Assembly: GCA_023418315.1 (NCBI GenBank)
Contig: JAEZZY010000002.1
Coordinates: 1-64,000, forward strand
Direction: 5' to 3'
DNA from: Bacteroidota bacterium
GTDB taxonomy: Bacteria > Bacteroidota > Bacteroidia > Chitinophagales > Chitinophagaceae
Length of the DNA stretch: 64,000 nucleotides
Made by a program: the position numbers and the translations under genes. Every line of letters starts with the position of its first letter. Position 1 is the stretch's first letter. Under the pieces are notes generated by a model, which saw nothing but the letters and a program-made list of their open reading frames with translations, did no database searches and was not told the DNA's origin. Positions 1 to 8,926 of this stretch are shown one piece after another.

Positions 1-187
1 GAAGCAAGCCCATCAATGCCAATGCCGTAAGCGATTTTCCGGAACCACTTTCCCCTACAATAGCGAGTATTTTTCCTTTTTTCAATTCAAAAGAAAGGTC
101 ATTTACAGCAATGACATCCTCCGTTCCTTTTCCCGGGAAACGAATATCCAGATGCTTTACCGATAAAAGAGAATCCAGTATTGCCAT
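1..187 (-). CDS. ABC transporter ATP-binding protein, N-terminal part (runs off window)
   Basis: Only the first 62 codons are inside the window; the gene continues past position 1. The translation starts MAILDSLLSVKHLDIRFPG and reaches a perfect Walker A motif, GESGSGKS, at about residues 46-53, followed by LTALALMGLL. The GESGSGKSxTA form is typical of peptide/nickel importer ATPases (DppD/OppD type), so a cytoplasmic ATPase of a peptide-type importer is the best reading, but the substrate cannot be judged from this fragment. It lies 14 bp downstream of amn on the same strand, so the two may share a transcript. ATG at 185-187 is the first start in frame. Confidence 0.85.
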   Translation of the reverse strand, partial: MAILDSLLSVKHLDIRFPGKGTEDVIAVNDLSFELKKGKILAIVGESGSGKSLTALALMGLL

Positions 188-201
188 AGCAGGAAGATGA
201 A

Positions 202-975
202 TTAAAATTTCAGATGTTTTACGGTGAGTCTTTTATGGATAAGCTGTTTCAGCGAATCAATGCCTATATTGATGTGCATCTCTACAAAGTCCTTTGTTAC
301 GGCTTCGTCTTTCTCGGCAGTCTTCACCCCTTCGGGAGTCATCGGTTGGTCGGAGACAAGAAGCAGCGCGCCGGTAGGAATTTTATTGGCAAAGCCTACG
401 GAGAAAACGGTAGCGGTTTCCATATCTATAGCCATAGCTCTTACGCGCCGCAGATAGCTTTTAAAGGCATCATCATGCTCCCACACCCGGCGGTTGGTGG
501 TATAGACGGTGCCTGTCCAATAGTCTTTTTCATAGTCGCGGATGGTGGTGGAAATAGCTTTCTGTAAAGCAAAAGCAGGCAAGGCAGGCACTTCCGGCGG
601 GAAGTAATCATTACTCGTTCCCTCACCGCGTATAGCGGCTATAGGTAAAATAAGATCGCCTACTTTATTTTTTCTTTTTAGTCCTCCGCATTTTCCTAAA
701 AACAAAACTGCTTGGGGCTTAATAGCAGAAAGCAAATCCATCATGGTAGCAGCACCCGGACTGCCCATGCCAAAGTTGATAACGGTGATACCTTCGGCAG
801 TGGCGCTGAGCATAGGCTTGTCCCTGCCATTTACTTCCACACCGAATTTTTCGGCAAACAAGTGTACGTAGTTGCTGAAGTTGCAAAGCAGAATATACTT
901 CCCGAATTTATCAAGCGGCTGACCCGTGTAACGCGGCAGCCAGTTGGCTACAATCTGTTCTTTTGTTTTCATCAT
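202..975 (-). CDS. amn: AMP nucleosidase
   Basis: A 257-residue protein of the PNP/UDP phosphorylase fold. It is predicted to hydrolyse AMP to adenine and ribose 5-phosphate in purine salvage, in the cytoplasm. Visible family marks are the glycine-rich strand-turn INFGMGSPGAA, the phosphate/base-site segment FLGKCGGL, and the late motif AIDMETATVF, whose Met-Glu binds ribose, followed by a catalytic-type Asp in LLLVSDQP. The length fits the short Bacteroidota form that lacks the extra N-terminal domain of E. coli Amn. Two adjacent ATGs (975 and 972) open the frame. The first 17 codons and about 110 bp upstream are duplicated at 1843-2020, on the far side of the toxin-antitoxin pair. The promoter must lie in the duplicated upstream sequence; no clear TANNTTTG was seen there. 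Confidence 0.88.
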   Translation of the reverse strand: MMKTKEQIVANWLPRYTGQPLDKFGKYILLCNFSNYVHLFAEKFGVEVNGRDKPMLSATAEGITVINFGMGSPGAATMMDLLSAIKPQAVLFLGKCGGLKRKNKVGDLILPIAAIRGEGTSNDYFPPEVPALPAFALQKAISTTIRDYEKDYWTGTVYTTNRRVWEHDDAFKSYLRRVRAMAIDMETATVFSVGFANKIPTGALLLVSDQPMTPEGVKTAEKDEAVTKDFVEMHINIGIDSLKQLIHKRLTVKHLKF

Positions 976-1088
976 ATCCTCTGAATGTGGCTAAGCTTTT
1001 GTTTAAAAACAAAGACACCACTGCAATTTCGGTAATTTATTCAGATGAGTACGGTGAAAAGCAGGATGTGTTTTGGGGAGAAGATAAT
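911..1088. repeat. Direct repeat, copy A (amn 5' end and upstream region)
   Basis: About 178 bp matches 1843-2020 at a constant offset of 932 bp with no indels. The core (about 936-1084) differs at only a handful of positions; both ends fade into mismatch. This copy holds the true start of amn. The pair brackets about 750 bp that carries the toxin-antitoxin genes. Confidence 0.9.
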
Positions 1089-1163
1089 ATACTCTTATCT
1101 AACATTCCTGTATATTGGGAATACGGGCGATGAGTTTTTTGTACCTTTACAAAAACAAATTCT

Positions 1164-1382
1164 ATGGAAGCGATTAGCGTATATCCAAATTCAAAAGCGG
1201 AGGCTGCGTTTATCAAGGAATTTTTGAACAGATTGAAAGTTCCCTTTCAAGCAACGCAGGAAGAATTGAAAGATTGGCAAATAGCCTTGATTAAACAAGG
1301 CGAAGCAGACCTTGTAAACGGAAGAGTTGTTCCTTTTGAAGAAGTAATGCAAAATGCGGAAGCGTTATGCCGAAGAAAGTAA
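1164..1382 (+). CDS. Antitoxin of a type II toxin-antitoxin pair (DUF2683-like)
   Basis: A 72-residue protein beginning MEAISVYPNSKAEAAFIKEFL and continuing with KVPFQATQEEL. This matches the general look of the small DUF2683-type antitoxins found in Bacteroidota beside RelE/ParE toxins. Such proteins neutralise the toxin and usually repress their own operon. The next gene starts 16 bp before this one stops, the usual tight antitoxin-first order. Upstream there is an imperfect dyad, ATTCC at 1104-1108 and GGAAT at 1118-1122, which could be an operator, and a promoter-like TACCTTTA at 1142-1149, 14 nt before the ATG. The family call rests on motif resemblance and context; no DNA-binding fold is obvious. 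Confidence 0.75.
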   Translation: MEAISVYPNSKAEAAFIKEFLNRLKVPFQATQEELKDWQIALIKQGEADLVNGRVVPFEEVMQNAEALCRRK

Positions 1383-1663
1383 TTGTTACAGAAAAGGCAC
1401 AGTTGCTTATTTTGCAAGTGGTAACTTTTTGGAACGAACATAATCAATCTGCAACCTATTCCCGAAAATTACTGAAAGAAATCAGAAAGCAAACCCGGTA
1501 CATTTCAACGTTTCCATTTTCGTTTCCCATATTTTTTGAAAATGATTACAGACGGGTTTTAATACTTAATCACTTTTCGCTTATCTATAAAGTGCTTGAT
1601 GATGAAATTTACATCGTATCATTTTGGGATAATCGCAGGAATCCTGAAGATTTGAAGTTGTAA
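1367..1663 (+). CDS. RelE/ParE-family toxin
   Basis: A 98-residue protein with the RelE/ParE layout: an N-terminal helical pair containing YSRKLLKEIRKQTRYI, then short strands with a basic stretch (DYRRVLILNHFSLIYKV), ending with YIVSFWDNRRNPEDL. The terminal FWDxRRNPxxL signature is common in ParE-like toxins of Bacteroidota. Members either cleave ribosome-bound mRNA or poison gyrase; the sequence does not say which. The gene overlaps the antitoxin by 16 bp and is surely co-transcribed with it. With its partner it forms the only complete coding content between the two amn-derived direct repeats, which suggests the pair arrived as a unit. Confidence 0.85.
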   Translation: MPKKVIVTEKAQLLILQVVTFWNEHNQSATYSRKLLKEIRKQTRYISTFPFSFPIFFENDYRRVLILNHFSLIYKVLDDEIYIVSFWDNRRNPEDLKL

Positions 1664-1842
1664 ATTTAGTCTTTGCTGCTCCAACATTAAGGACAGATAA
1701 ATTTTAAAGTACAAGATATTTTGAGTATGCAAAGCCCTATCAATCGGCTTGCCATAGCGCAGTAATTTTTTCAACTTTTTGTGTTTCATATAAACGGGGA
1801 AATACAAACGGAATCGCTCTTCCTGGCAGTTCTTGTCATGTA
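1664..1842. other. Non-coding stretch between toxin and repeat copy B
   Basis: About 180 bp, AT-rich. No supported gene. A minus-strand open frame here contains MKHKKLKKLLRYGKPIDRAL, which I could not assign; it may be a decayed remnant. No terminator hairpin with a T-run was seen after the toxin. Confidence 0.4.
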
Positions 1843-1907
1843 TCTAACGCCTGACAGGTATAGCGTGGCAGCCAGTTGGCGACAATCTGTTCTTTTGTTT
1901 TCATCAT
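1836..1907 (-). pseudogene. Truncated duplicate of the amn 5' end
   Basis: Reading leftwards from 1907, the first 17 codons give MMKTKEQIVANWLPRYT, identical to functional amn, then CQALDT and a TGA stop at 1836-1838. It is therefore a 23-codon relic inside repeat copy B. The amino-acid identity stops where the DNA identity to copy A fades. It is evidence for how the TA segment came to lie next to amn, and is not a functional gene. Confidence 0.85.
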
Positions 1908-2020
1908 ATCACCTGAATGTGGCTAAGCGTTTGTTTAAAAACAAAGACACCACTGCAATTTCGGTAATTTATTCAGATGAGTACAGTGAAAAGCAGGATG
2001 TGTTTTTGGGAGAATATGAT
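1843..2020. repeat. Direct repeat, copy B
   Basis: The partner of 911-1088. It contains the amn relic and the same upstream sequence, then runs into unrelated DNA at about 2021. A plus-strand frame crossing it (ending with a TAA at 2060-2062) is open in both copies but the residues differ where the copies differ, so I do not call it a gene. Confidence 0.88.
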
Positions 2021-2076
2021 GCTCACCCTCTTCCCTTAGGAAAAACAGCAAAAATTATTTAACACTTTTAAGAAGG

Positions 2077-2847
2077 TCAAAATTTATAACCTAAACCGAT
2101 GTTTAACAGCAAACACTGACCATTGTTAACAGATGTTACATGTCCAAGAGTTGTTGTACCATCAGGATTTGTTCTTTCAAAATATACTACTGAGGTCATC
2201 AACGGTCTGAACCCTTGTTTGGCTTCTATGCCGCCTGATAATGAAAAATGCCGGTTTAACGAGTAACTTATTTTTGCCGACGCATTGATTAGCAAATTAA
2301 ACGTTTCCATGTTCAGGTGGTTTCCTGCATAAAAGTATTTCATATTATCGGCAGTGCTTCCGTCGGTTTTATGCACAGTACCTTCCCATTCGCCCTTTAT
2401 CTTAAATATATCGGAATAGACATCGGTAATAATCGTAATACCCGCCCCTGCAAACACCTTCCACTTATTATTGCTATAAATCTCCCGCTGATAATCTATC
2501 GGTATTTGCAGAAAATAATAGCTTTTCTGAAGGTTTTAAAAACCTGGACCAAACAACGTAAATGGTACACGGAACATTTGCCTTACATCAAACCTGCCGA
2601 TGCCTGCCGACACGTTGTTTTTACCGAAGGTATAGGCTAAGCGGAAATGATAATCATAACTATAGCCCAATGCGGAACGTCCATCAGCTTCATTGTTTGG
2701 CAAGAAAGAACTGTACTTAACTGTTGCAGAGGTATTGTTATTAATAGACATTTTGGGAGAAAAAGCGGCTTCAACAGAAAAGCCTTTTTGAGACTTAGCC
2801 TCACTCATCCCAAATAAAAACATCAATAACATATATGCGTGTTTCAT
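2077..2847 (-). pseudogene. Outer-membrane beta-barrel protein interrupted by an in-frame stop
   Basis: From ATG 2845-2847 the frame gives a signal peptide (MKHAYMLLMFLFGMSEAKSQ) and alternating barrel-type strands (YDYHFRLAYTF, NVSAGIGRF). At codon 104 there is a TAA (2536-2538) after LFGPGF. The same frame then continues without any shift for another 152 codons (QKSYYFLQIPIDYQ, WKVFAGAGI, ISYSLNRHFSLSGGIEAKQGF) and ends GQCLLLNIGLGYKF, a classic barrel C-terminus with terminal Phe. The whole would be about 256 residues. A single substitution, a real nonsense mutation or a sequencing error, separates it from an intact gene. It lies 74 bp downstream of the subtilase on the same strand. No specific function is recognisable. 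Confidence 0.8.
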
Positions 2848-2921
2848 ATTATTTAAACTCAAAACAGAGGCTATAACGACAGATAAAAACGACTCTAATA
2901 TCCGAATTATCTTGTTCTTCT

Positions 2922-5900
2922 CTACCGCACCACCATCTTCACTTCCCCACTCTGCCATGGCGTTTTGTATTTTACGATGTACACACCGCTGCTCAGTTGA
3001 GGTAAGGAAAATGTGGTCAGGTTATCGGTTTCTTGTCCCTTTGTTTCTGCGTCATACACGAGTTTTCCTACCACATCATAAATGCGTATTTGCAAAGGAT
3101 CGAGCGGTGCGCCATTCCATGCTATGTTTAGCTGATTATCGGTTACCGGATTAGGAAAGATAACCACGCTTTGGAGCTTGCGTTGCGGGATGCCCGTGGT
3201 GAACCAATATTCCGAATATGAGCGACTAGCCATTTCCACATAATAACCTTTATCATAAGGCACCCAGTCCACCGCCGTATAGGGAAGGAAATCGTAGCTG
3301 CCCTTGTTATTATCCAGCAGTGAACCGTTCTCATTTTTATCCTCCGCATCATCATACCGTAAAACACCCAAGCGATAGGCATCTTCGGCTTTTTCACATT
3401 CGGGACAGTGGTTATCGGCTATCATTTGCATCACTTCGGCATCGGTAACAAACAATCTCAGTTTTTCGTTTTCATGAGGTAAAGCGGATGATTGTACAGC
3501 ATAATTTCTGGTGAGAAAATAGTGCTTATATAAAACACTATAAGGGCTGCGATGGAAATAGGCAGTGTTGGTTACCTTTTCCGCAGGTTGATTATAGGAA
3601 AGAAGCTGCCCGATTATTTTTTCATCGCCCGCCAAAAAAATTCCGTTTTCATCATTTACAGATGAGGCATCGTACCTCGTTTCTTCATCATAAATAGGAT
3701 ACTCCAAATCGAAAATATGGATATCATCTATGGCTATTCCTTCTCTTGACGCTCCGGGGTCCGACCGAAAAACAAAGCGCAGTTTTAGGGAATTGGATTT
3801 CGGCAAATTAATGGAAGCCACGCGCCACCGCACATTATCTTGCTCATTCCACACCTGATGGTTGGCATCATTATACCAATTCGTTCCTTCATTTGTTGCT
3901 CCCAATTTTGTCCATTTAATACCGTCTTCCGAGTATTCCATATAGGCACGGTCGCAGAGGATATCTCCACAGTTTTCAATATCTGTAGCGATACTAAAAC
4001 TCAACATAGGATGGCTAAGGGTTGAAAGATCGAAGCAGGGAGAATATAAATAAGCTGTTTCATTGTCGTTATGTTTGCCGGATAAATTCGTTTTCCATGC
4101 TTTATCGCCACTTGCCGCTTTGTTGATTTTTTCACTTGCCGGTGTGCCGTATTCCCACGAATTATTATTGCCATCGCTAAACCAGTCGCCATCGCCGGCT
4201 TCAAAATTTTCCAAATAGGGATAAGCCGCAATTACCGGTTGATTTCTGATGGAATAATTCAAAATACTGTCATTAGGCAAATAGGTATCGCCCGCGGCGG
4301 AAAGCCATACGTCTAATTGATGATAGCCTATAGTCGTAAGAGTTATAGGCTGAGTAAAAGTAAAATCCAGCGTATCCTTAGGCGGCAAAGTATCCAAGAT
4401 TTGGGTTACTATCGCACCGTTATCAAAACGGTAAGATAATTGAATATTCGCCTGACCAAGATTATCACTGTTGTATATTTTTACTCTTACCGGCTCGGTA
4501 GAAGAACCGCCACAATTCAGTTTTTCAGGGCTGAGAACATTTAAAAGCTGCACATCATTTTTCACATTGTACAGCTTAAAATTATCTATCGTCAATCCAT
4601 TGCCATATTCATTGGCGGCGATGGCGGATGTATCATGCTGACCGATACGCACCTGAAACGAAGTAGAAAAATCCTGACCGGCATTTGCGAGTGCGTGCGT
4701 AATGGATAAGGAACCTGTTTTTGTGGTTACACCTTCAGCAATGGTTGTATCTATATCGGATAATTTCACCCAAGCTTCGGCATCACTTCCCCGTACATAC
4801 ACATCATTTCCTTCTTGAAATTTAGGCGTACCATGCAATTTATAGTCAAATTCAAGGCGCGCCTCTGTAACCGCCACCTGATAGGCCGAAAGATTAAACG
4901 TCCCGTACAAATAATTTCGATTATCGGGTAGATTATATAATAAGTCCATACTGAGTGAGCGCTGACCGCTTATGGTTACATCGCTTTCCACAAAGGTTCT
5001 CAGCCTTCCCGAATCCACACTGTTGGTATAATCCCAATGGTCTCCTGGAAGTACACCCATCTCATCTTTTGTAAGGGTAATGTGATTTGCAGTTTCAAAA
5101 TCTTCGTTAAAAACGTTGGCAATATCCACCGGGTTGTTTGCCAATTGTTTTAAGGTATAGGCAAAGGTATCATTGCTGCGCACCGGATCATTTGCCGAAA
5201 GGTTTTCTATGGCTACAAGAATTTTATAGGTATTTACCGCAGAGAGATTTAAACCCGAAAAAGAAATATTCACGGTACTATTGGCAGGAATATTTGTAGT
5301 AAGATTTTGTGATTGCCATCCATTGTTATTGACTTTGTAAGAAATCTTATAATTGCTCTGCGATGCATCGTCCAGATTGCGCACTACTACGTTCATGGTT
5401 TCATTCGCAGATAGTTCGGTACTTGTAAATTTTCTTCCACTTGTAGGTGCGTTCACCCTTTCTATTGCCAGGTCATTATCTGAAATATTTCCCAAACAGG
5501 TTCCGTCGTTGGGAAGCCTTGTCAGTGCCTTACTACGAAAACCCGCTTTCCCATTGATAAGCGGCGTAACGGCTACATATTGCATTTCATTCAGCGGCAA
5601 ACCTTTCAGCAAATACTGAGTAGCGGTAACGGTGTCTATAGCTCTTAAATCATCACCCAGTTTCTGTAAAATTTCATAACCCGTAGCATTTAAAACAGGA
5701 TTCCAGCTAAATGCAAAATAACCGGGGCATTGCGTGGCATCGGGTTGCAAAACCGGTTGCGGGTTGATGGTAAACAAGCCGGAAGTAGCCTGTACGGAAC
5801 TGTTGTTTCTTTTCAGCCGCAGTAGAGCGAGCTGTGTGCTTACATTCGGCACTGCCCACTGATAATATTTTTTCCCTGCGGGGATATTATTGTCTATAGC

Positions 5901-7907
5901 CGTCCACGTAGCGCCGTTGTTTAAAGAATATTCGAGCGTAAGGCTATTCGGATCATCGGAAGCATCCCAATAGATGTATAGCGATTCATTAGCGGGTATA
6001 GCCGCATTCGTTGCCGGATATTTTATCATCATTCCTTCCGGCACTATATCATACACCAAAAAATATTCCTGCACAGCCGAGGGGACGGCAGCGCCTTTTA
6101 CTTCGAGGGTATAACTTCCCGCTTGAGGATTTTGGATAACCACCTGTTCTACATTATTTATATTATCCACGCCTTCTATAGCCGGGTTCATCACATTGGC
6201 AGGCGTAGGATCTAACACCAGCGGATGATGCAAATTGTTGTTCGGTTCTTTTACGGTAAGATCCAGATTATTTACCAAAGCGATGGAAGAGGAAGGACTT
6301 GCGGACGCATCATTCCAGTACAAAAGAATTTTTAACTGTGCCGTATTCGCGGGGACGTTGATGGTATAGGTTTGGCTGCCGTTCTGCGACATAGTATTCT
6401 GCTGAATGCGGTTGTTGTTCAACATTTCTATGGAGCGGTATAGGTTAATCAATCCAAAACCGTATTTGTAATCCGGTCCTGCATTTCCTATATCGGTAGC
6501 GCCATTGAGGAGTAGGGCTTTCAGCAAGGCTCCGGGCGGGTTGGCATTAGCATTTAGTTGTTTGTACCGCTGCGAGAGAAGCGCCAAAGCACCTGTAGCT
6601 CCGGGGCAGGCCATACTCGTACCGGACATTCCCCTATAATCATCATATAAAATAGCGGAATACAAATCGGCACCTATGGAAATGACTTCCGGTTTCAATC
6701 TACCGTCTTTCACCGGCCCCATGGAAGACTCTTCATGGTTTGTATAATTCTTGCGCATGGAGCCTATGGTGAGTACATTTTTTGCCGATTGATAAATGCC
6801 GCATACCGTGCCGTATCCGGTGGGATAAGGAGCGCAGGTATATTGCCCGTCGTTGCCGGCAGCAAACACATGCAGCACCTCCGGAAACTGTCCGGCAAGA
6901 TCATCGAGCATCTGGGAATAATTGTCATAAGTGCCTGCCACAGAACAGTCCTTCACCACCGCCGCATAGGAATTGTTGGTAAGGGTCATGTTATAATCGG
7001 TAAACATAGGCTGCGTCTGTGCCCAAACCACATTATACAGATGATTGAGCAAGGCGGCATTGGGCGCCATTCCCTTTGCTTTCGGGTCTAAAATGCCTTT
7101 CCCGGCCACGGTAGCGGAAGTATGTTGTCCGTGCTCCTGCGGCGGATCGGGATTAAAATTAATGACCCGGTCGCGCGTGTCGGTATGGAAAAGAGCCGTG
7201 CTGTTATCGCCTATACCCACCGTCATTCCTGTACCATCTAAGCCGAAACTGTTATAGGCATAATGCGCTTGGGTAACAGCCCGTTCATCATGATTGAGCC
7301 ATACATCCTGCGCTGCCATGCTGATATAGGTAACATAAGGCTCGGCAGCCAATGCTTGCAGGGCGAGAGGCGAAAGTTTAATTTCAAATACATGCTGCCC
7401 TGCAAATTTTGTGTGTGTTATCACAGCTTTGTGCTTCGCCAGCAAGTGCTTTAATTCCTCCTGCGGGAGGTGCTTAGCAAAGGAAACAGCGAAATGACGG
7501 GTAGAGGTTGTGGGATGGGCTGCCAGTTGTTTTACCCGCGCATCCATTTTCCACTGTGGCTGCACAGGGGCTATGGAGCGGATATTTTGCAGCGTTATAT
7601 TTTTAAAGGATGGAGCATAAAGAAGCGCCGTATAGGCATTTCCAGATAAATAATCCAGCAAAACCAAGCCGTTATTTTTCAGGATGGTTCGCTGCGATGC
7701 ATCCGGCAATTCATAAAACTGAATCAGCACCTGTTGCTGCTCCGGTGTAGAAGGCAGGCGCAGGCTGTCTATGAATGTTTTTGCATTGGCAGGTAAAAAC
7801 AGGTTTTCCGCTTTTAAAAGAATGGTATAAGGCTCTGTTCTATGTTGCGCGGCTACAAAAGACCCAACGGCGTTCAGCAAAAAAATAAGCGTAACGATTC
7901 TTTTCAA
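2922..7907 (-). CDS. Secreted S8 subtilisin-like protease with T9SS sorting domain
   Basis: A 1661-residue exported serine protease. A signal peptide (about residues 1-20, ending FVAAQ) is followed by a propeptide-like region to about 200. The S8 catalytic domain has Asp234 (VGIGDNS), His259 (EHGQHTS), oxyanion Asn352 (AAGNDG) and Ser431 (GMSGTSMACP). The remainder is beta-rich: a domain ending near 620, fibronectin/CARDB-like repeats (for example YKISYKVNNNGW), and a jelly-roll/MAM-like region around 1230-1400 (NFEAGDGDWFSDG, DIENCGD). The last 80 or so residues are a type A Por/T9SS sorting domain (FPNPVTDNQLNI, IYDVVGKLVYD, LSSGVYIVKY). It should cross the outer membrane by T9SS and be anchored or released at the surface. 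ATG 7905-7907 places the signal peptide correctly. The substrate is unknown. Confidence 0.9.
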   Translation of the reverse strand: MKRIVTLIFLLNAVGSFVAAQHRTEPYTILLKAENLFLPANAKTFIDSLRLPSTPEQQQVLIQFYELPDASQRTILKNNGLVLLDYLSGNAYTALLYAPSFKNITLQNIRSIAPVQPQWKMDARVKQLAAHPTTSTRHFAVSFAKHLPQEELKHLLAKHKAVITHTKFAGQHVFEIKLSPLALQALAAEPYVTYISMAAQDVWLNHDERAVTQAHYAYNSFGLDGTGMTVGIGDNSTALFHTDTRDRVINFNPDPPQEHGQHTSATVAGKGILDPKAKGMAPNAALLNHLYNVVWAQTQPMFTDYNMTLTNNSYAAVVKDCSVAGTYDNYSQMLDDLAGQFPEVLHVFAAGNDGQYTCAPYPTGYGTVCGIYQSAKNVLTIGSMRKNYTNHEESSMGPVKDGRLKPEVISIGADLYSAILYDDYRGMSGTSMACPGATGALALLSQRYKQLNANANPPGALLKALLLNGATDIGNAGPDYKYGFGLINLYRSIEMLNNNRIQQNTMSQNGSQTYTINVPANTAQLKILLYWNDASASPSSSIALVNNLDLTVKEPNNNLHHPLVLDPTPANVMNPAIEGVDNINNVEQVVIQNPQAGSYTLEVKGAAVPSAVQEYFLVYDIVPEGMMIKYPATNAAIPANESLYIYWDASDDPNSLTLEYSLNNGATWTAIDNNIPAGKKYYQWAVPNVSTQLALLRLKRNNSSVQATSGLFTINPQPVLQPDATQCPGYFAFSWNPVLNATGYEILQKLGDDLRAIDTVTATQYLLKGLPLNEMQYVAVTPLINGKAGFRSKALTRLPNDGTCLGNISDNDLAIERVNAPTSGRKFTSTELSANETMNVVVRNLDDASQSNYKISYKVNNNGWQSQNLTTNIPANSTVNISFSGLNLSAVNTYKILVAIENLSANDPVRSNDTFAYTLKQLANNPVDIANVFNEDFETANHITLTKDEMGVLPGDHWDYTNSVDSGRLRTFVESDVTISGQRSLSMDLLYNLPDNRNYLYGTFNLSAYQVAVTEARLEFDYKLHGTPKFQEGNDVYVRGSDAEAWVKLSDIDTTIAEGVTTKTGSLSITHALANAGQDFSTSFQVRIGQHDTSAIAANEYGNGLTIDNFKLYNVKNDVQLLNVLSPEKLNCGGSSTEPVRVKIYNSDNLGQANIQLSYRFDNGAIVTQILDTLPPKDTLDFTFTQPITLTTIGYHQLDVWLSAAGDTYLPNDSILNYSIRNQPVIAAYPYLENFEAGDGDWFSDGNNNSWEYGTPASEKINKAASGDKAWKTNLSGKHNDNETAYLYSPCFDLSTLSHPMLSFSIATDIENCGDILCDRAYMEYSEDGIKWTKLGATNEGTNWYNDANHQVWNEQDNVRWRVASINLPKSNSLKLRFVFRSDPGASREGIAIDDIHIFDLEYPIYDEETRYDASSVNDENGIFLAGDEKIIGQLLSYNQPAEKVTNTAYFHRSPYSVLYKHYFLTRNYAVQSSALPHENEKLRLFVTDAEVMQMIADNHCPECEKAEDAYRLGVLRYDDAEDKNENGSLLDNNKGSYDFLPYTAVDWVPYDKGYYVEMASRSYSEYWFTTGIPQRKLQSVVIFPNPVTDNQLNIAWNGAPLDPLQIRIYDVVGKLVYDAETKGQETDNLTTFSLPQLSSGVYIVKYKTPWQSGEVKMVVR

Positions 7908-7965
7908 GATTGTTTTGTTTTAATCTTTCAAGTTACGCACAATATTTATTTTACTTGTCAGAAAT

Positions 7966-8790
7966 TTACTTGCGGGCTACAATAACAATATTCCAGGCAA
8001 GTTTTTTAATACCCGGCAGTTGCAGCAATAATTTATCTATAGCCTTCAAGGGATTGAACCACCAGCCTATCTGCGAGGGTTTTTCTTTAAAAATGCGTTT
8101 CCAGTAGCGCACTTCATTGGGGTTGTAGCGGCGGATGAAATAATAAGATATGAACAGCCACAAGGTAGTCAGCCAAAATTCCTTGTGCCTTACGCTTTTA
8201 AAATGTCTTTTATATACGTCTATAATATCAAAGCCCAGCGGCTCTTCGTCTATAGTGCGCACTTCTTCCGCTTTAGAGCGGTAGTAATTAATAGCAGGAT
8301 TGTATTTCAGCGGGTCCATGGTAACCAGCACCCCGTTGGCTTTCAGCGATTCCGACATGGTGCGTATCCACATTTCCTGATCTTGCTTAGGCACATGGTG
8401 CATCAGATTGGCACAATAAATAATGTCAAAAAAATCTTTATGCAATTCCAAATGTTCTATAGGGGCAATGAGATAATTAAGCGTTACGCCGTGTTTGGCA
8501 GCCAGTTTTTCAGCAAATTCGCCCATTTTGGGAGAGATGTCATTAAAATAAACCTCGGCTCCTTTCTGCGCAAAATACACGGAACTTTCTCCAAGACCCG
8601 CGCCTACATCCAATATTTTTTTCCCTTTCAGATCGCCCAGTTCATTGAGAATGTATTTATTCTCCATAGCTACAAAGCTGTCGAAAAGGGCGTTTACGTC
8701 TATATCATCCACATTTTCGCTCATGGCCCATTCATCATGAAATTCTTCCTCGCGGCGCAGGAGATCGTCTATTTTATTTTCCGTATGCAT
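7966..8790 (-). CDS. Class I SAM-dependent methyltransferase
   Basis: A 274-residue Rossmann methyltransferase. Motif I, ILDVGAGLGES, lies at about residues 59-69; the acidic motif II (VYFNDIS) follows, then the motif around IIYCANLMHHVPKQD and ANGVLVTMDPLKYN. This is the Methyltransf_11/25 layout used for small-molecule, lipid or quinone substrates. The C-terminal third has a hydrophobic stretch (TTLWLFISYYFI) followed by a basic segment, which suggests membrane association and possibly a lipid or glycolipid acceptor; that is inference. It stands alone, divergent from rpsP and downstream in direction from nothing obvious, so context gives no pathway. Confidence 0.82.
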   Translation of the reverse strand: MHTENKIDDLLRREEEFHDEWAMSENVDDIDVNALFDSFVAMENKYILNELGDLKGKKILDVGAGLGESSVYFAQKGAEVYFNDISPKMGEFAEKLAAKHGVTLNYLIAPIEHLELHKDFFDIIYCANLMHHVPKQDQEMWIRTMSESLKANGVLVTMDPLKYNPAINYYRSKAEEVRTIDEEPLGFDIIDVYKRHFKSVRHKEFWLTTLWLFISYYFIRRYNPNEVRYWKRIFKEKPSQIGWWFNPLKAIDKLLLQLPGIKKLAWNIVIVARK

Positions 8791-8850
8791 AAATTTTATA
8801 AGCTGCGCAAAATAAGGAATAAAAAAGAAAAGCTGCCTTTGAAAAAACAG

Positions 8851-8881
8851 TTGGCGAAGAAGAAGGAGTTCCTTACATTTG
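8851..8881 (+). promoter_or_regulatory. rpsP promoter (Bacteroidota type)
   Basis: TTG at 8851-8853, a 20-bp spacer, then TACATTTG at 8874-8881, an exact match to the phylum's -33/-7 consensus. Transcription should start near 8887, leaving a leader of about 40 nt. Confidence 0.8.
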
Positions 8882-8926
8882 CAATCCTAAAAATCTTATG
8901 TTTTTCACAAATAATATCTATTATTT

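Noticed and set aside
1026..1133. Plus-strand frame through repeat copy A (KNKDTTAISVIYSDEY)
   Set aside because: It is open in both copies, but three of the few differences between copies change residues, no start or family is recognisable, and the DNA is explained as amn upstream sequence.
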